Part shown: in pieces, positions 34,076 through 45,684 of the stretch
Numbering within the stretch: position 1 is the first letter of the stretch
Layout of the letters: every line of letters starts with the position of its first letter
Assembly (NCBI GenBank): GCA_003550325.1
Contig: QKWP01000137.1
Coordinates: 293,554 to 357,553, forward strand
DNA length: 64,000 bases
Direction of reading: 5' to 3'
Source: Gigaspora rosea
Lineage: Eukaryota > Glomeromycota > Glomeromycetes > Diversisporales > Gigasporaceae
Made by a program: the position numbers and the translations under genes
Notes under the pieces: generated by a model
What the model saw: only the letters and a program-made list of their open reading frames with translations
Databases searched by the model: none
What the model was told of the DNA's origin: nothing

Positions 34076-34319
34076 TAATAACTATTAGGATGGTAATAAA
34101 TTTTACACAAGGCAATAGATATATCCAGTTCACGAGCTTTCCCAGAATCTATCTGTATTATAGAAATAGACAACATTTTTTCAGATTTTTTCATAAGCTC
34201 AAAAAACAATATATAGTGATTATATGAAAAAAATGATAAACTTATTGTCTGGCCAAGCTGACTCACAAGGATTGCAAGAAGACAAGGATAGCAAAAGGAT
34301 AGCAAAAGAATAGAACAAT

Positions 34320-37300
34320 TTAAAGATACCTTATTAGCAATACAGAATCGGGTCTGAAAATTACAATGGGATCTGGACTCAAAAGAGGATTATATTAACT
34401 ACCTTGAAAAAGAAATCTCAATTCGGAATGAGGAGCTAGACCCATTAAGATTAGAAATTTCTAATCTTAAAGAACAGTTAGAAAAGAAGATCCAAGATTC
34501 TATAAATCAAGAAAATTATATAGATTATTTAGAAAATCAGTTAGCAATTTTCCAGGATGAAATAGACTATTTTTCTTACAAGCTTGAAAAATTATATATA
34601 CAGTGCAAGACAGTCAAAAACATCCAATATTTATTAATAAAAACTTTAAAGTGTTATAACTTTTTTAAAATGAGCTAAATCAAAAAACCCTCTGACAAAT
34701 TAATAGATTTTTGGATAAACTACAATTCTGACAGAGGATTTTTTTTATTTTTTGTTTTAAAAAAGTTATAAAGGATTAAAGTTTATATGAGTTCAAAAAA
34801 TTGGCATTTAATATAAAAAAAAAGAAAACATATATGTATTTTTAACCAATTAAAATTAATTATACAAAATTAGCCAATCAGAATTGATTATATAAGCATC
34901 AAAATTGGCATTTTTATATATTGTTTGGATGTCTCTGACTGTCCCGTACTGTAGAAAACAATTTTCAAAATATGGCCTAGCAACCAGGATCACCCAGGTT
35001 AACTCTATCCGAAATCAAGTCATGATCCAAAATAATAGAATTCAAAGAGAAATTGACAACATTAGATGATATTTTCAGAGCCCAATTACAACCGCACCTA
35101 CAATAAATGGTATTGTAGATTATTTTAATATAATTTCTGACACCAGAAATAGATTTGAAAGCTTGAGCAATTAATGTTAAAAATCAAATAGCAAATTTGC
35201 AGACCCAGCTAATAACTTTGCAAACCCAATTAGCTGATTTCCAGACCCAGTTTGTCGATTTACAAACCCAGTTAACTAGGCTTCAAAATGACTATGATCT
35301 TCTTCATCAGGCTTATGAGGCCCACAGAACACAGCATAATATATTTAAATCTCAAGAACTAGATGGCCAAATTACAATCTGCACACAAAAAAGCTGAATA
35401 TCAGAATTACTTCTAAAAAGCTTTGCATTAAGATTCAAAAATAGAAAAGCCTATTAGCAACTACAAGATTGTAAGACAAATGGGGCAATTACTTCGCATC
35501 TCTTAAATCTTACAACAAACTGATTAACAAATGGAAAAATAGATACAGGACTATACAAAATAAATGGAATAAATGGAAAACTTAGGCTCGAAATTCTGAA
35601 CAATTAATTAATAATTTAAATTAACAAATTTTTGTGCTACAGAATAGCCCACCAAATAATGGCAGGATACCCACCCCCAAATTTTCATGGCTATCCCAAT
35701 GAAGATCCAGAAGAATTTATTGATTCTTTTTGCTCATATCTTATGGCCATAGGAATTAATGTATTAGCCGGACACGCCTATAGAGTTTGAGCGCATGGTC
35801 TTTTTGAAACATGTCTCAAAGACGATGCTAAAGATTGGTATGAAAGATCTCTTTGAAGAAGAATTAGGAATTAAGAAATTTATTAGATAATACCAGACAA
35901 GCTACTTTAGCTTTGGCTCAAGAACAAATAGCAGTACAACTTGGTGTGAATTTAAGATATGGTGCTGTGGGCCAGGCAGAAAATATTGTTATTCTAGCTC
36001 ATACCGTATTTGATAAAGACTGGTCTTTTGCTGATGGGCGCCCAACAGATCAATTACCCAATGCACCAAATGCTAATGCCAAACAAACTATAGTAGCAGA
36101 TAGAATCTAACTTGGCCAGACAATATACTGGCTTAAAGCCAACTATCCTACAGTCACTAAGAAAAGCAGCGAATGCTCTTTGGTTCAATGGTTCAAGACA
36201 GTGATTCTGTGGGTCGATTCTATTCTAAGTTATGTAAACTTGCTAGGCTAGCTGGTATTGATGAACAACAAATTCGATTACAATTTATTCATGGCATTTC
36301 TCCTAATAATCTATTAGAAATTCGACACATCAGAATTAACAAGCCCATATCTGAATTGCTCACAGAACTTGAAGAAATTGAGAGATATAAGACAGAGCAA
36401 TTATCTGGAGCTTATTTATATTCAGGTCCAGCATCATTGGATAAATCTTATAGAAAAGACAATTATTCAAGCAATATAGGTATAACCAAAACTGAAATCA
36501 AAAACTTAATAAAATCTATGATGCTATCTATACAAACTCAACCTATTTCTTCTCAATCATCACAATCTGACTATAGGCCACAACCTCCAGGAACCTCTCA
36601 AATTATACATAATACGAATATGGGTAGATTTATACAATGGCTTACAGGGGAGATTCCAGGATTTGTTCCCACTTCCAAGCCCGATTTACTCTTAAAACCG
36701 GTAATAAAGAAAGTTGGAATTACCAATAATGACCCTGTAGAAGATATGTGCAAGCAATTAGAAGATCTTCATATCAATCAGACTAAAATGGCTAAAGCTA
36801 TAAAAAGATTTCTAGCAAGCCCAAATCTTCTTGTCGCAAAACCAAATTAAAATCTAGGACCAAAAAAAAGAAATTATCCAAGCGTGTTGATACCCATATA
36901 ATTTCAGATGAATCATCTTCAGACTTTAGTGATAGCGAAAATAGTACAATATCTAGTGAAAATGAACTTGAACCAATACCTTAGCATGCTCATGAAATGA
37001 ATTAGAATCTGATTCCTCTGGGACCAGTGAGTCTAGTAATTCAGAAAGTGATTCAGAAGAATATGAAGTTAATGGCATAAAAAAAAATAACTTTTTCTGG
37101 TAGCAAGAGATCAAAGAAGTACAAAAGTACCAGGCCAAAAACTTCTAGCAAAAAATCTAGTAATGCCTCTGATAAAAAGAGTAGTAAAGATACTAGGTCA
37201 CTTAAAATTTCTACAGATAATATTAGCCTAAATGCATTTTTTGCTATTTTACGGTCAATGGTTAATTCATTACTCATACACAACCTAAAGAAGTCTCAAT

Positions 37301-37980
37301 TAATGGTTATAATATGATTAATGCCGAATTCATTGCACTGAAAGATCCTGTTCTAAATCATTTTACTTCAAATTTTTCAGACAAGGAACAAGAAAAGTTC
37401 TGGCATGAGATTACTATAATATTCTCTTACATCTTGTAACCAATATCAGATCTAATTCGAATTGCTTCCCAGCAAACAAATATCACCCCAAACAGCCCCA
37501 GAGGGATTGCAATCAGAGGCAGAAATTTCATGGCCCAACCCTATAGAAATTAATTTTATTCATAAAATTATTCCTAATGATGTTGCTACTATATATTGCA
37601 AGATTAGCTCACTATTAGGAAAAATTGTACAAGTGCCTCCCACTATGATAGATAGTGGTGCAAATTGCTTAGTTATCTCAAAAGGCCTTATAAAACTATT
37701 GGGAGCAGAAGTTGATAAAAATAAAAAACCATCTATTAAATGGCATAACAATTCTTTAGAGTCTTCAGGCATATTATATTTCGGTTACGGTTGGTCAAGG
37801 AGAAAATAGTTGTACAATCTCTGAAGACTTTTCAGTCATAGATGATGATAAGCCCTGGATATTATTGGGTACACCTTGGCTTGATCAAGCAGGATGGGAG
37901 CCCATTGTTAAGCGTAAATTCAAGTTAATGCATAAAGATAAGGTAATTACTATACCTCTTTCAGTTCATAAGTCCTAATC
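34320..37980 (+). pseudogene. Retroelement-type gag plus aspartic protease module inside the Polinton, broken
   Basis: In order: a coiled-coil frame near 34320-34678 (with DYINYLEKEISIRNEEL and SNLKEQLEKKI heptads) and a second coiled-coil segment near 35190-35300 built on TQLADFQTQFVDLQTQL-type repeats. From about 35640 a gag-like capsid region follows (PPPNFHGYPNEDPEEFI, then FYSKLCKLARLAGI and QLRFIHG-like motifs). An aspartic-protease region at about 37560-37970 has PPTMIDSGANCLVIS with the catalytic DSGA and PWILLGTPWLDQAGW. No reverse transcriptase, RNase H, LTRs or primer site are visible in or beside it. Several breaks. It lies on the opposite strand to polymerase and integrase. Whether it was captured by the Polinton or is a stranded retroelement cannot be decided here. 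Confidence 0.65.
34640..34775. repeat. Inverted repeat between the two coiled-coil frames
   Basis: TATAACTTTTTTAAAA and AAAAAACCCTCTGACA on the left are mirrored by TGACAGAGGATTTTTT and TTTTAAAAAAGTTATA on the right. It could act as a bidirectional 3' end or be a small foldback element. Confidence 0.65.
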
Positions 37981-38029
37981 TTTTCTCATAAATTCGAAAA
38001 GAGAAAAAATTTGGTTAACATATTAATTC

Positions 38030-38297
38030 TGCCTTCGAGTGATTTATTATAAAAAGGTGGAACAGAAAAAAAAACATATGAGTTATGAAGAACTTGAAAA
38101 AAAGTTATTTGATACTCTCAATACTAAAGAGGTTCTCAAAGAGGTATGTAAGAAGATTTATCATTCTATGATGAGCTGGATCTTTTACTTAGCTAGTATA
38201 TGCAGATATTTGGCTATATTTTTTTTATCATAAATAGCTTCTTTTTCATAAAATACATTTAGATCCCTACCTTCTTGTGATAAATCACTTGAAGGCA
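38030..38297. repeat. Pair of facing TGCCTTCGAGT motifs resembling the TIR inner edge
   Basis: GCCTTCGAGTGATTTAT followed by AAAAGGTGG (38031-38060) faces its inverse, CCTACCTTCTTGTGATAAAT then CACTTGAAGGC (38266-38297). The same about 30-bp motif closes both Polinton TIRs (18026-18056 and 45698-45731). The space between holds a short Lys-rich frame (38039-38233) of unknown meaning. Confidence 0.6.
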
Positions 38298-38674
38298 GAA
38301 TTAGTTTGCCGACCAAAATTTTTTTTCGAGCTTGTAAGAAAAAAGGGGCCTGCCTTTTCACAATTCTTAAAAGCCAGCTCAGCCAAAATTGGTTTGTTAA
38401 CCAAATTTTCTTTTTTCGAATTACTCAAAGACTGAATTGGTTCATTAACCAAATTTTCCTCAGAATTAAATGAATAAATTAGTTGATCCCAGGCAACCCT
38501 ATTTTTTTTCTCACCTCTCCAGATCTGATAAATACATTTTTGTGATATGCTATATTTTTCTTTTAGCTTATTTAAAACTTTAGACCTTGGCCTATCATTA
38601 TGGCATTGTATAATAAAATCATAATCAGCTAGTGATAAAGAAGGAGCATCACATCTTATATGTTGCCTAAGCAT
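38285..38674 (-). CDS. Small HTH-like protein of the Polinton, 129 aa
   Basis: The frame starts MLRQHIRCDAPSLSLADYDF and has the sequence KVLNKLKEKYSISQKCIYQI followed by WRGEKKNRV, the pattern of a helix-turn-helix (resolvase/homeo-like) DNA-binding fold. The C-terminal half is low-complexity, with repeated ENLVNxPI blocks. It ends FGRQTNSAFK, overlapping the TGCCTTC motif. I recall similar short proteins as common in Rhizophagus gene sets. A DNA-binding role for the element is an inference. Confidence 0.55.
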   Translation of the reverse strand: MLRQHIRCDAPSLSLADYDFIIQCHNDRPRSKVLNKLKEKYSISQKCIYQIWRGEKKNRVAWDQLIYSFNSEENLVNEPIQSLSNSKKENLVNKPILAELAFKNCEKAGPFFLTSSKKNFGRQTNSAFK

Positions 38675-38734
38675 GATAGTATTTTTTTTGTATTTAATAT
38701 ATTATTTCGAAATAATTTATTAAATAGAATGTAT

Positions 38735-38910
38735 ATATTATATCAAATATACTAGATATATTGGATATACCTGATATATTAGATATACAGAAAAAAAATT
38801 TAGAAAAACCAAATAAATAGGATATATTATACTGGATATACTGGATATACTAAATATACCAATTATACAGAAAAAAAATTTCAGATGAACTAGATAAATA
38901 AAATATATAG
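38735..38910. repeat. GATATACTGGATATAC-type tandem repeat
   Basis: Short units built on ATATACTAGATATATTGG occur in two blocks separated by AGAAAAAAAATTTAG-like spacers. Low complexity; the minus-strand Tyr/Ile-rich frame over it is not credible as a gene. Confidence 0.75.
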
Positions 38911-38929
38911 GAGGTTCTGGATAAATCAA

Positions 38930-39999
38930 AAGTATGTATTATTTAAGACTCGAGAATAAGCTAAATATATATACATATTTTATTTTTTATTCTATCCGTC
39001 AATTCTATACAAGTTTTTAAAGTTATGGGATTTGGTCTAGACTCTATGTCTTCTGGATTTGGCGCATACAATGAAGTAGCATAAAGCTATCTGTTGAGAA
39101 ACCTGTTAACTTTTCTAGATCTTACTGTTCAAGCTCTCATATGGAAGCTTTTTCTGCTAAATCTAATTCAAAGACATTTTTCATGCGGTTATGAGAATAA
39201 TTTTTCCATATCTTTTTAAATTCAAAGAAAAAAGCTCTTCTTTATTCATTAAGCACGAATCTAATTCTTGAACTTCAACACCTTCTGCAATAACCTTGGA
39301 GGGCATTCTTATAAATCTTTAAAGCAAAGTTTTTAAAATACAAAATATTTTGGGATGTTGGGTTATTAGACGTATCTATTTGAGCTAATTTATTTGTAAA
39401 AAAAATGGGCTTATTTATACAGTTTATTCTTTTTAACTAAACCTTTTTATATAAAAAAAAAACAATTTCAGATTTGCTGATCTATTTATTTATAAATTAT
39501 TTAGTATGAGCCAAAAATAAATCAATCTACTATCAATCATACTTTTTTTCTAGCAAGTTTGAAGAAATTATATACTATGCAAGGCTAAAAGAAAAAAGAA
39601 ATTTTAAATAATACTACATCTGAGCCTTCATTCTCATTTTGGTCTGACTCTGAATCATCTAGCTCATAATTTAGTCTATGCGATTTACCTGAGTATTATT
39701 TTGCTGAGCTAGGACACTATATCACAAGGGCACAGTAGTCATGTGGATTTTTATTCGAAATCTTATTGGAAGAAGTGAGACATTTATGTTATAGCTAAAC
39801 CAATGAAATTTGGTAAAGTTTTGGAACAGAGTTATAAATTATGCCGATTAACTAAACCTTTTTTTAATTGCTAGGGTGGGACACTATGATACCAGGACAC
39901 AATTCAAAAAAATCTTTTTGAATATTACTAGTCTACTTTATGGCAATGAGCTAGCTATATGAGATATACATGTATTTTGATATTTCTCTAGGAGCTTGG
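38930..39999. other. Polinton interior without a recognisable gene
   Basis: No frame of family character was recognised on either strand. Some of it may be decayed 3' sequence of the polymerase locus. Confidence 0.35.
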
Positions 40000-40790
40000 C
40001 CTTGATAGCTCTTTTTTCAGCCTCTTCATAGGGAATACCATTCTTGTCCATATTTTTATAAACTTTATTACGCCAATGGTAATATAGCAAAGAGGTAACT
40101 CCATCTGATAAGATCCAGTCTTAGTATCTATGGGACATAAAGCCTTCTTTTCTGATTTGACCAAAGATAATATGCGATCTTTTGATTGGATACCTACATT
40201 TTTGGCATAGAATATTCCTTACCAAATAGACAGTTCTGATATACTAGGGTTATAGGATCTGCCTCAGTTCGCATAGCCAAATTATTGGCTTCTTGCTCTA
40301 ATAATAATGATCTATCTATTGGATCATCTAGCAAGGACCCTTCTAAAGCTGGCATGTATGAATTCGTGGCCATTTCATTTATGCCTTTTTTACTAACACC
40401 CTTATGCTTAGACTTTGTAAACTTATCTGCTAAGATATAGTAGTATGACTTAGCCCAGATATAATAAGATTCTATAATTATATTGTCTGGAGTCTCATCT
40501 TTGAAAAGCCCAATAGTCTTAAAATCATTAAGATCAAAAAGGTCTGGTCATTCAGCCATGTTCTTATATATATCTTCAGTTTCAACTTGGAATATGAATG
40601 AGTCTGTGTCCATATATCTGAGCTGGGCTTTATTACCATATCTCTCTTTTACATACCCATACCAGAAGCAATATATCAAGAGCTTACTAAGACCTAGAAC
40701 TAATGCTCTGACAATAATGGGCTTGTTGAAAGTTATAGTGGCCTTGCTCTTATATGCCTCTACAAGTATATTTCCAAGCTATCTAGCATA

Positions 40791-42143
40791 CAGTGATCGG
40801 AAGTAAATCACCGGAAATTTCCAGATCTACCGGGAATTTCATATACGTATGATAATCTTTTTTTTAACGTACATACGTCTTTTTTCACTTGTGTTTTTTT
40901 TTTAACACACAATTTTAATTGTTTTTGATGATAAAAAAACCCTCCCGCCAAGAATTAAGCCTAGAACAACGAAGCCGTATTGCCGGCGCTTACCTGTGTG
41001 GTGTTAAACCACTTGACATTGCAAAAGTTTTTGATCTCCCGAAATCAACGGTGTATGACACTGTTAAGCGATATGAAGAGACAGGCTCAGAGCATCCGAA
41101 CAAACGCCCTGGTCGCCCCGAAGCTCTCTCTGCGCGTGACAAACGCTCTTTAGTTCGTATTACAAAAAAAAATCGGAAGGAACCCTTGGCTGTCATCACT
41201 AACGAATTCAACGTCCAACATGATACGACGCTTACCACCAAAACTATTCGAAAGTACCTCCACAATTTAGGTTGGAGAAACTGTGTCGCCTGTCGAAAAC
41301 CTCTTTTAGACAAAAGAAAAGCACTGGAGCGAAAAAAATGGTGCCGTGAACATTTAAAATGGGTAAATGAATGGCAAATGGTTGTTTTTACGGACGAGTC
41401 AAGGTTTTGTCTTCACAAAGCAGATGGTCGTGAAAGAACTTGGCGTCGAGTTAATGAAAAATATCATAAAGATTGTATAAATACGACTATGAAGTTTGGT
41501 GGTGGTTCTGTAATGTTTTGGGGCTGTTTTTGTTGGTGGGGCGTTGGACCGTTAGTAAGAATTAAGGGTAATATGAATTCGGATAGTTATGTTGATATTC
41601 TTGCAAAATATTTTATTCCTTGGGCAAATTCTTTAATGGAAAAACATCATGGTGAAATAAATTTAATTTTTCAACAAGATTTGGCTTCTATTCATACATC
41701 TACATATTCAGAATGGTGGATGAATTCGCATAATTTTAATATATTAAATTGGGCACCGTATAGCCCTGATCTTAACCCGATTGAAAATCTTTGGGAACGT
41801 CTTGATTCTGCAGTTCGTAACAGAAAACCCATGCCTACAAAGTTAGAAGAATTAGTTAAAATTATAGAAGAGGAATGGTATAACTTATCAATTGAATATA
41901 TTCGTTCACTTATCTGTAGTATGCCAAATCGAGTAAAGACAATATATAAAGCCCGAGGATGGTACTGTAAATATTAAATAACCCAGGGTTTTTTTTTTTT
42001 AGGAATGTAAATATAAATATTTTATTTTATTTTATATAATTATTTTGTAATTATATAAAATATAATAAAATAAAAATCGTACGTAAAATTTGGCCTCTTA
42101 TGTGTTACCTATAAAATTTCCGGTGATTTACTTCCGATCACTG
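40791..42143 (+). mobile_element. Tc1/mariner transposon, 1353 bp, apparently complete
   Basis: Perfect or near-perfect 30-bp TIRs, CAGTGATCGGAAGTAAATCA (40791) and its complement ending at 42143, are flanked by TA (40789-40790 and 42144-42145). It contains one intact transposase frame. It is inserted in the Polinton DNA polymerase, so it is younger than the Polinton. The almost identical TIRs and intact gene suggest recent arrival. Confidence 0.95.
40919..41977 (+). CDS. Tc1-like transposase, 352 aa, intact
   Basis: The length fits the family (about 340-350 aa). The N-terminus has two helix-turn-helix units: LEQRSRIAGAYLCGVKPLDI followed by AKVFDLPKSTVYDTVKRYEE, and a second HTH (RITKKNRKEPLAVITNEFNV...TTKTIRKYLHNLGW) separated by the GRP hook KRPGRPEALS. 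The DDE catalytic core shows FTDESRFCLH (first Asp), GGGSVMFWGC, FQQDLASIHTS (second Asp; the usual DNAPxH is here DLASIH) and PYSPDLNPIENLWERL (Glu), spaced as DD34E. The protein cuts and pastes its own TIR-bounded element in the nucleus. ATG 40919 is used; a second ATG five codons in is possible. There are no stops or frameshifts. The change at DNAP to DLAS is the only oddity; the catalytic triad is kept. Confidence 0.95.
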   Translation: MFLMIKKPSRQELSLEQRSRIAGAYLCGVKPLDIAKVFDLPKSTVYDTVKRYEETGSEHPNKRPGRPEALSARDKRSLVRITKKNRKEPLAVITNEFNVQHDTTLTTKTIRKYLHNLGWRNCVACRKPLLDKRKALERKKWCREHLKWVNEWQMVVFTDESRFCLHKADGRERTWRRVNEKYHKDCINTTMKFGGGSVMFWGCFCWWGVGPLVRIKGNMNSDSYVDILAKYFIPWANSLMEKHHGEINLIFQQDLASIHTSTYSEWWMNSHNFNILNWAPYSPDLNPIENLWERLDSAVRNRKPMPTKLEELVKIIEEEWYNLSIEYIRSLICSMPNRVKTIYKARGWYCKY

Positions 42144-45100
42144 TATTTAAAAGAGGGTTTACGAATCTGTTTAAAAATTTCTTTTCATTTTGCTCATTAT
42201 TCATAGCCATAAGCTTGACATCTTGGTATTTGCAAACATTTTCTATAGTTTTGCCATATATTGAGTTATTCATGAGCTTAAAAAAATCTTTCTCAAAAGC
42301 ATTCTTAGCGTCTTGTCGCTTTTTTGTATTAAAGGCTATATAAGGGCAAGCCAGTTAGTTTGGTCAAATGATAGGATTTCTGTAACCTCATCAACTATTA
42401 TAGCTAATTTTATATAATATTGGAATTCTTGGTAATGGATAACATAATCTTTTTGTGGACCAAGGTGTGGAACTAATTTTTTTGTTGCTAAAAACTGTTC
42501 CCCATCCAAATTATCTACAAGCTTTGTAGTATAGAGGCACAACATATCTTTACTTACAGCCATGTTCTTTACGGCTAGAGGTAAATCACTCAAATAGTTA
42601 TAGGTTTTTAGAGGGAAGTGCACCTTAATATTTAAGTAATATTCTTTTTTGGCATTTGATTTGGTATTAAGAATCTTATTAAGATATTTCCTTTGCATTT
42701 TAGGATTCTTAAGCAAATATTACCAACTTGTCTCCCATTGATAATTTCCTATAGACAAATACTAGCTCATGGCCCATCCGTAAAGATTATTTGCATCGAC
42801 ATATAAAATCTATGATGTGGGCTTAAATGGATTAAATGTGTTATCCATTTTAGGATTATTAGCCTTAAAATATCATTTACATGCTATAGCTATGCCCTAC
42901 GCTTGTCTTTTTCAATAAAATTATGCATGACATATCTGTAAAGAGCTCGATTTTAACACCCGTCATTTTAAGCATAGTGTTCCAAGCTAAAGCTGGTGCA
43001 GACACATAGTGGCTCAGATCAAGCTCATAATATTGTATACATGTTTTTTGGAATTGGGTCTGGATTTCAGCTAGGCTAAGTACATCAGTTTTAAGATAAA
43101 GGTCATAGTACTTATCTAGATTTTTACAACCAAAAGTTTTCCATACTTTTTGGGCATGCTCATAATCTTTTTGGTTAATTTTGCTATAAAGATATGTACT
43201 TAATTCATGAATTAGAGGATGCTCAGTCTCTAGAAATCTATCTTGTAAATTGATATATTCATAGGGATAAACTCCTTTGCAATATACTAAATAAATTTGA
43301 TTTGAAGAATATTTTTTAAAATGCTAGCTTGTTATAGGGTGGTTGGTACCCAAATTTTTCGTAAGATTTGCCAAGCTATTATTCATAAATTGCATGCTAT
43401 CTATATATTTGAGCTGACCTACCTTCATAGACTTGTATCTCTCAAATGTTTCGGCTATGAACTTGATCTGATGTGCATTAACAGATTTTCTAACAGATTC
43501 ACAAACCAAGTGAGAGTCGTAGCCTCAAAAGTTATGGAAGACAACTGGGATTGGAGTTTTCCATACCTCTATTTGAAGTTTAAGATTATAGGTATTGTGG
43601 GCAGGTCCCCAAAACTTACCTATAATATGGCAGTAGTCCCAAATATTTTATTATTATTTTCATTGAATTTATTTTTACAAATCCAACAACTATCAGCTTT
43701 GGCAAATTTTTTCTTATCCTTTTTTGTTATAATTCAGTTATGCTTAATTGCTAAGACCTTATTAATTTCAACCAACTCCTTATCAATTCTTCAGACAAAT
43801 TCCTGGGTTGCATTTTCTCCTCTGTATAGGAAAGACCCTATACATCTCCAGTATCAATCCAGTGAACTAAATAACAGAAGCTTTTGGCCTTCTGTTCTGC
43901 AAGCTTTTGCATTTGCTCTTTATATACTTCTTTACATTTCTTGTTATCTGCTTCAAAATCAGCTATAATAACGCATAGGGCATTAATCATTTGTCCATAG
44001 TTTTTAAATTTTTCAAAATCATTAACCCCTTTGGAGGGTAAAGTAACTCTTTGAGGGGCTTTATTTAGTCCTGGACACCATTCCAAATAATTGTTTAAGA
44101 TTTTTCTGAGGGCCAGCTTTGAAAACATCTATCATATAGATACTTTTTAGCTTTATGTGCACTATCTCCATATATTAATCTGCTAGGATTTTTGATCCAG
44201 AGAAAGTGGTTCTTTTGCCCATACTTACCTGTTTATTATTTTTATTAATATCTGTAAGAGCTAGCAGACGAATTATATGTTGTCTTTAAAGTTCATACTA
44301 GCTATTACCAGTTTGGAAGTAGCTGTTTCTTCTTTCCATTCCTAGACATTAATCGAGATGTCGGGATTCATTTCCTCAATCTTATTAAATATACGTGAAC
44401 AAATTGGTGTAGGCATAGGGATTCCATCGAGCTTAACAATATCTAAGTATTTTTGAAGGCTTTTTGTTCTATATATATGCCTTCCCAAATGGTCTGTAAT
44501 TCCATTTTTATCTGCAAAATAACATCCTAATGCACCTTTGAGCAATTATCTGTGAGCTTGCCTGTAGCCAGATCTATAATATCAGAATTGTCTGGATTGA
44601 TAGTACACTTTGTATTGGCAAGTTTTTTGGGAGTAGGAATATAGGAACCTCCATTAGCTCCACAGTAGATATAGGATTTAATAAATATTATTTCTAATCT
44701 AAGAAGAATTTTGCCAGACTCTTCTTTTAAATAGCTTTCAATCTTTTTATCAATTTCTCTGACAGATTGTGTTAAATGTTGGTTTATATCATTTTCTGAA
44801 AGGAGTACATGCATGTTGCTTCTATAATACAGGTGGTGATAACTTGTGTCATAGTTTTTTATATCAGTAGAATCACTAATCTCTTTATATTTATATTTTA
44901 TATATGTGGCATGTATAACTAATGCTGATTTTATTTGATCTTTTTTATAAAGCTCTTTTTTAAGGATATTTGTAACTGAGCTTCGTGCTGAATCCATAAA
45001 TTTTGGCATGTATAGGGCATCATCATATTTTATTGAGTTGTCTTGACGTTTATTAAATATATATGCTAGATTTTTGATTGTTGGTATCATGCCTTCCCAT

Positions 45101-45208
45101 ACTGTCATAGAATTGAGATTTTGATGTTTTCTGTTGGGGTCAGGTCTTCTTTCTAAAAATTTTATGTTTTTTGTAGGTGGCTCTTTTTCTATAATTCCGT
45201 CTTCTACT

Positions 45209-45571
45209 TCATAAATTGATCGAAAATGGTTTTCTGAGGTGTATTTTTTTTTGGTTTACATTAGATTGAATAATTGTTTGCTCCTCTCTATAAGTTTGGG
45301 TTGTGGGGCCTAGACCGGCTTCTGAAGATTGGCCAACCACTTGGTCTTTGACCCCCTTTTGAACTTCGTTTTGCAAGGAAGAGATTTGTGTTACTGAGTT
45401 TGAACCAGATTTAGAAGTAAGAGGTAGCACCTGTTTGGATACTTGGGTTTGGATAATGATATATTGCATTGATTTTTTTTGCTTTTATAATGCTTGCGAA
45501 GTTTTTCTGGTCTTGTAAAAGTATATCCACAACAAGTGCATGTACGATTTTTTTTATCACTTCTAGGCATT
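45209..45571 (-). pseudogene. Polinton zinc-finger frame upstream of the polymerase
   Basis: The minus-strand frame from about 45571 reads MPRSDKKNRTCTCCGYTFTR, then PEKLRKHYKSKKNQC, a single C2H2-type finger (C-x2-C...H-x8-C variant). A Ser/Thr/Gln-rich stretch follows in the same area (VLPLTSKSGSNSVTQISSLQ). It could be an N-terminal part of the polymerase locus or a separate regulator. Part of the fossil, with at least one break. Confidence 0.5.
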
Positions 45572-45684
45572 ATATTATTAAGTCTTACCTGTTAATATAT
45601 TAGGTAAACTTTTGTTTAAATAAAAATATTTACCCTATCTTTTCATAATAAAAGTATTCAAAATAGGATATATCTTTTTTGAGC

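Larger units (their letters stand above)
40000..45110 (-). pseudogene. Protein-primed family B DNA polymerase of the Polinton, broken and interrupted
   Basis: On the minus strand the polymerase runs from about 45110 to about 40000. The N-terminal region has IPTPKKLANTKCTINPDNS and LDGIPMPTPICSRIFNKIEE. Next is a segment with QRVTLPSKGVNDFEKFKNY leading into CVIIADFEADN, the exonuclease-type D.E motif (about 43950-43990). KLVPHLGPQKDYVIHYQEFQ and EILSFDQTNWL lie near 42340-42500. The polymerase C motif YMDTDSF is at about 40594-40614. This is the DNA polymerase type typical of Polintons and linear plasmids. The gene carries several breaks, and a Tc1-like transposon (40791-42143) sits in the middle. 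Family assignment is firm; the exact gene ends are approximate. Confidence 0.8.

Noticed and set aside
38738-38929. Minus-strand Tyr/Ile-rich frame
   Set aside because: Lies wholly in a GATATAC-type tandem repeat.
43321-43968. Plus-strand 215-codon frame with hydrophobic segments
   Set aside because: It lies antisense to recognisable DNA polymerase sequence on the minus strand and has no family character.
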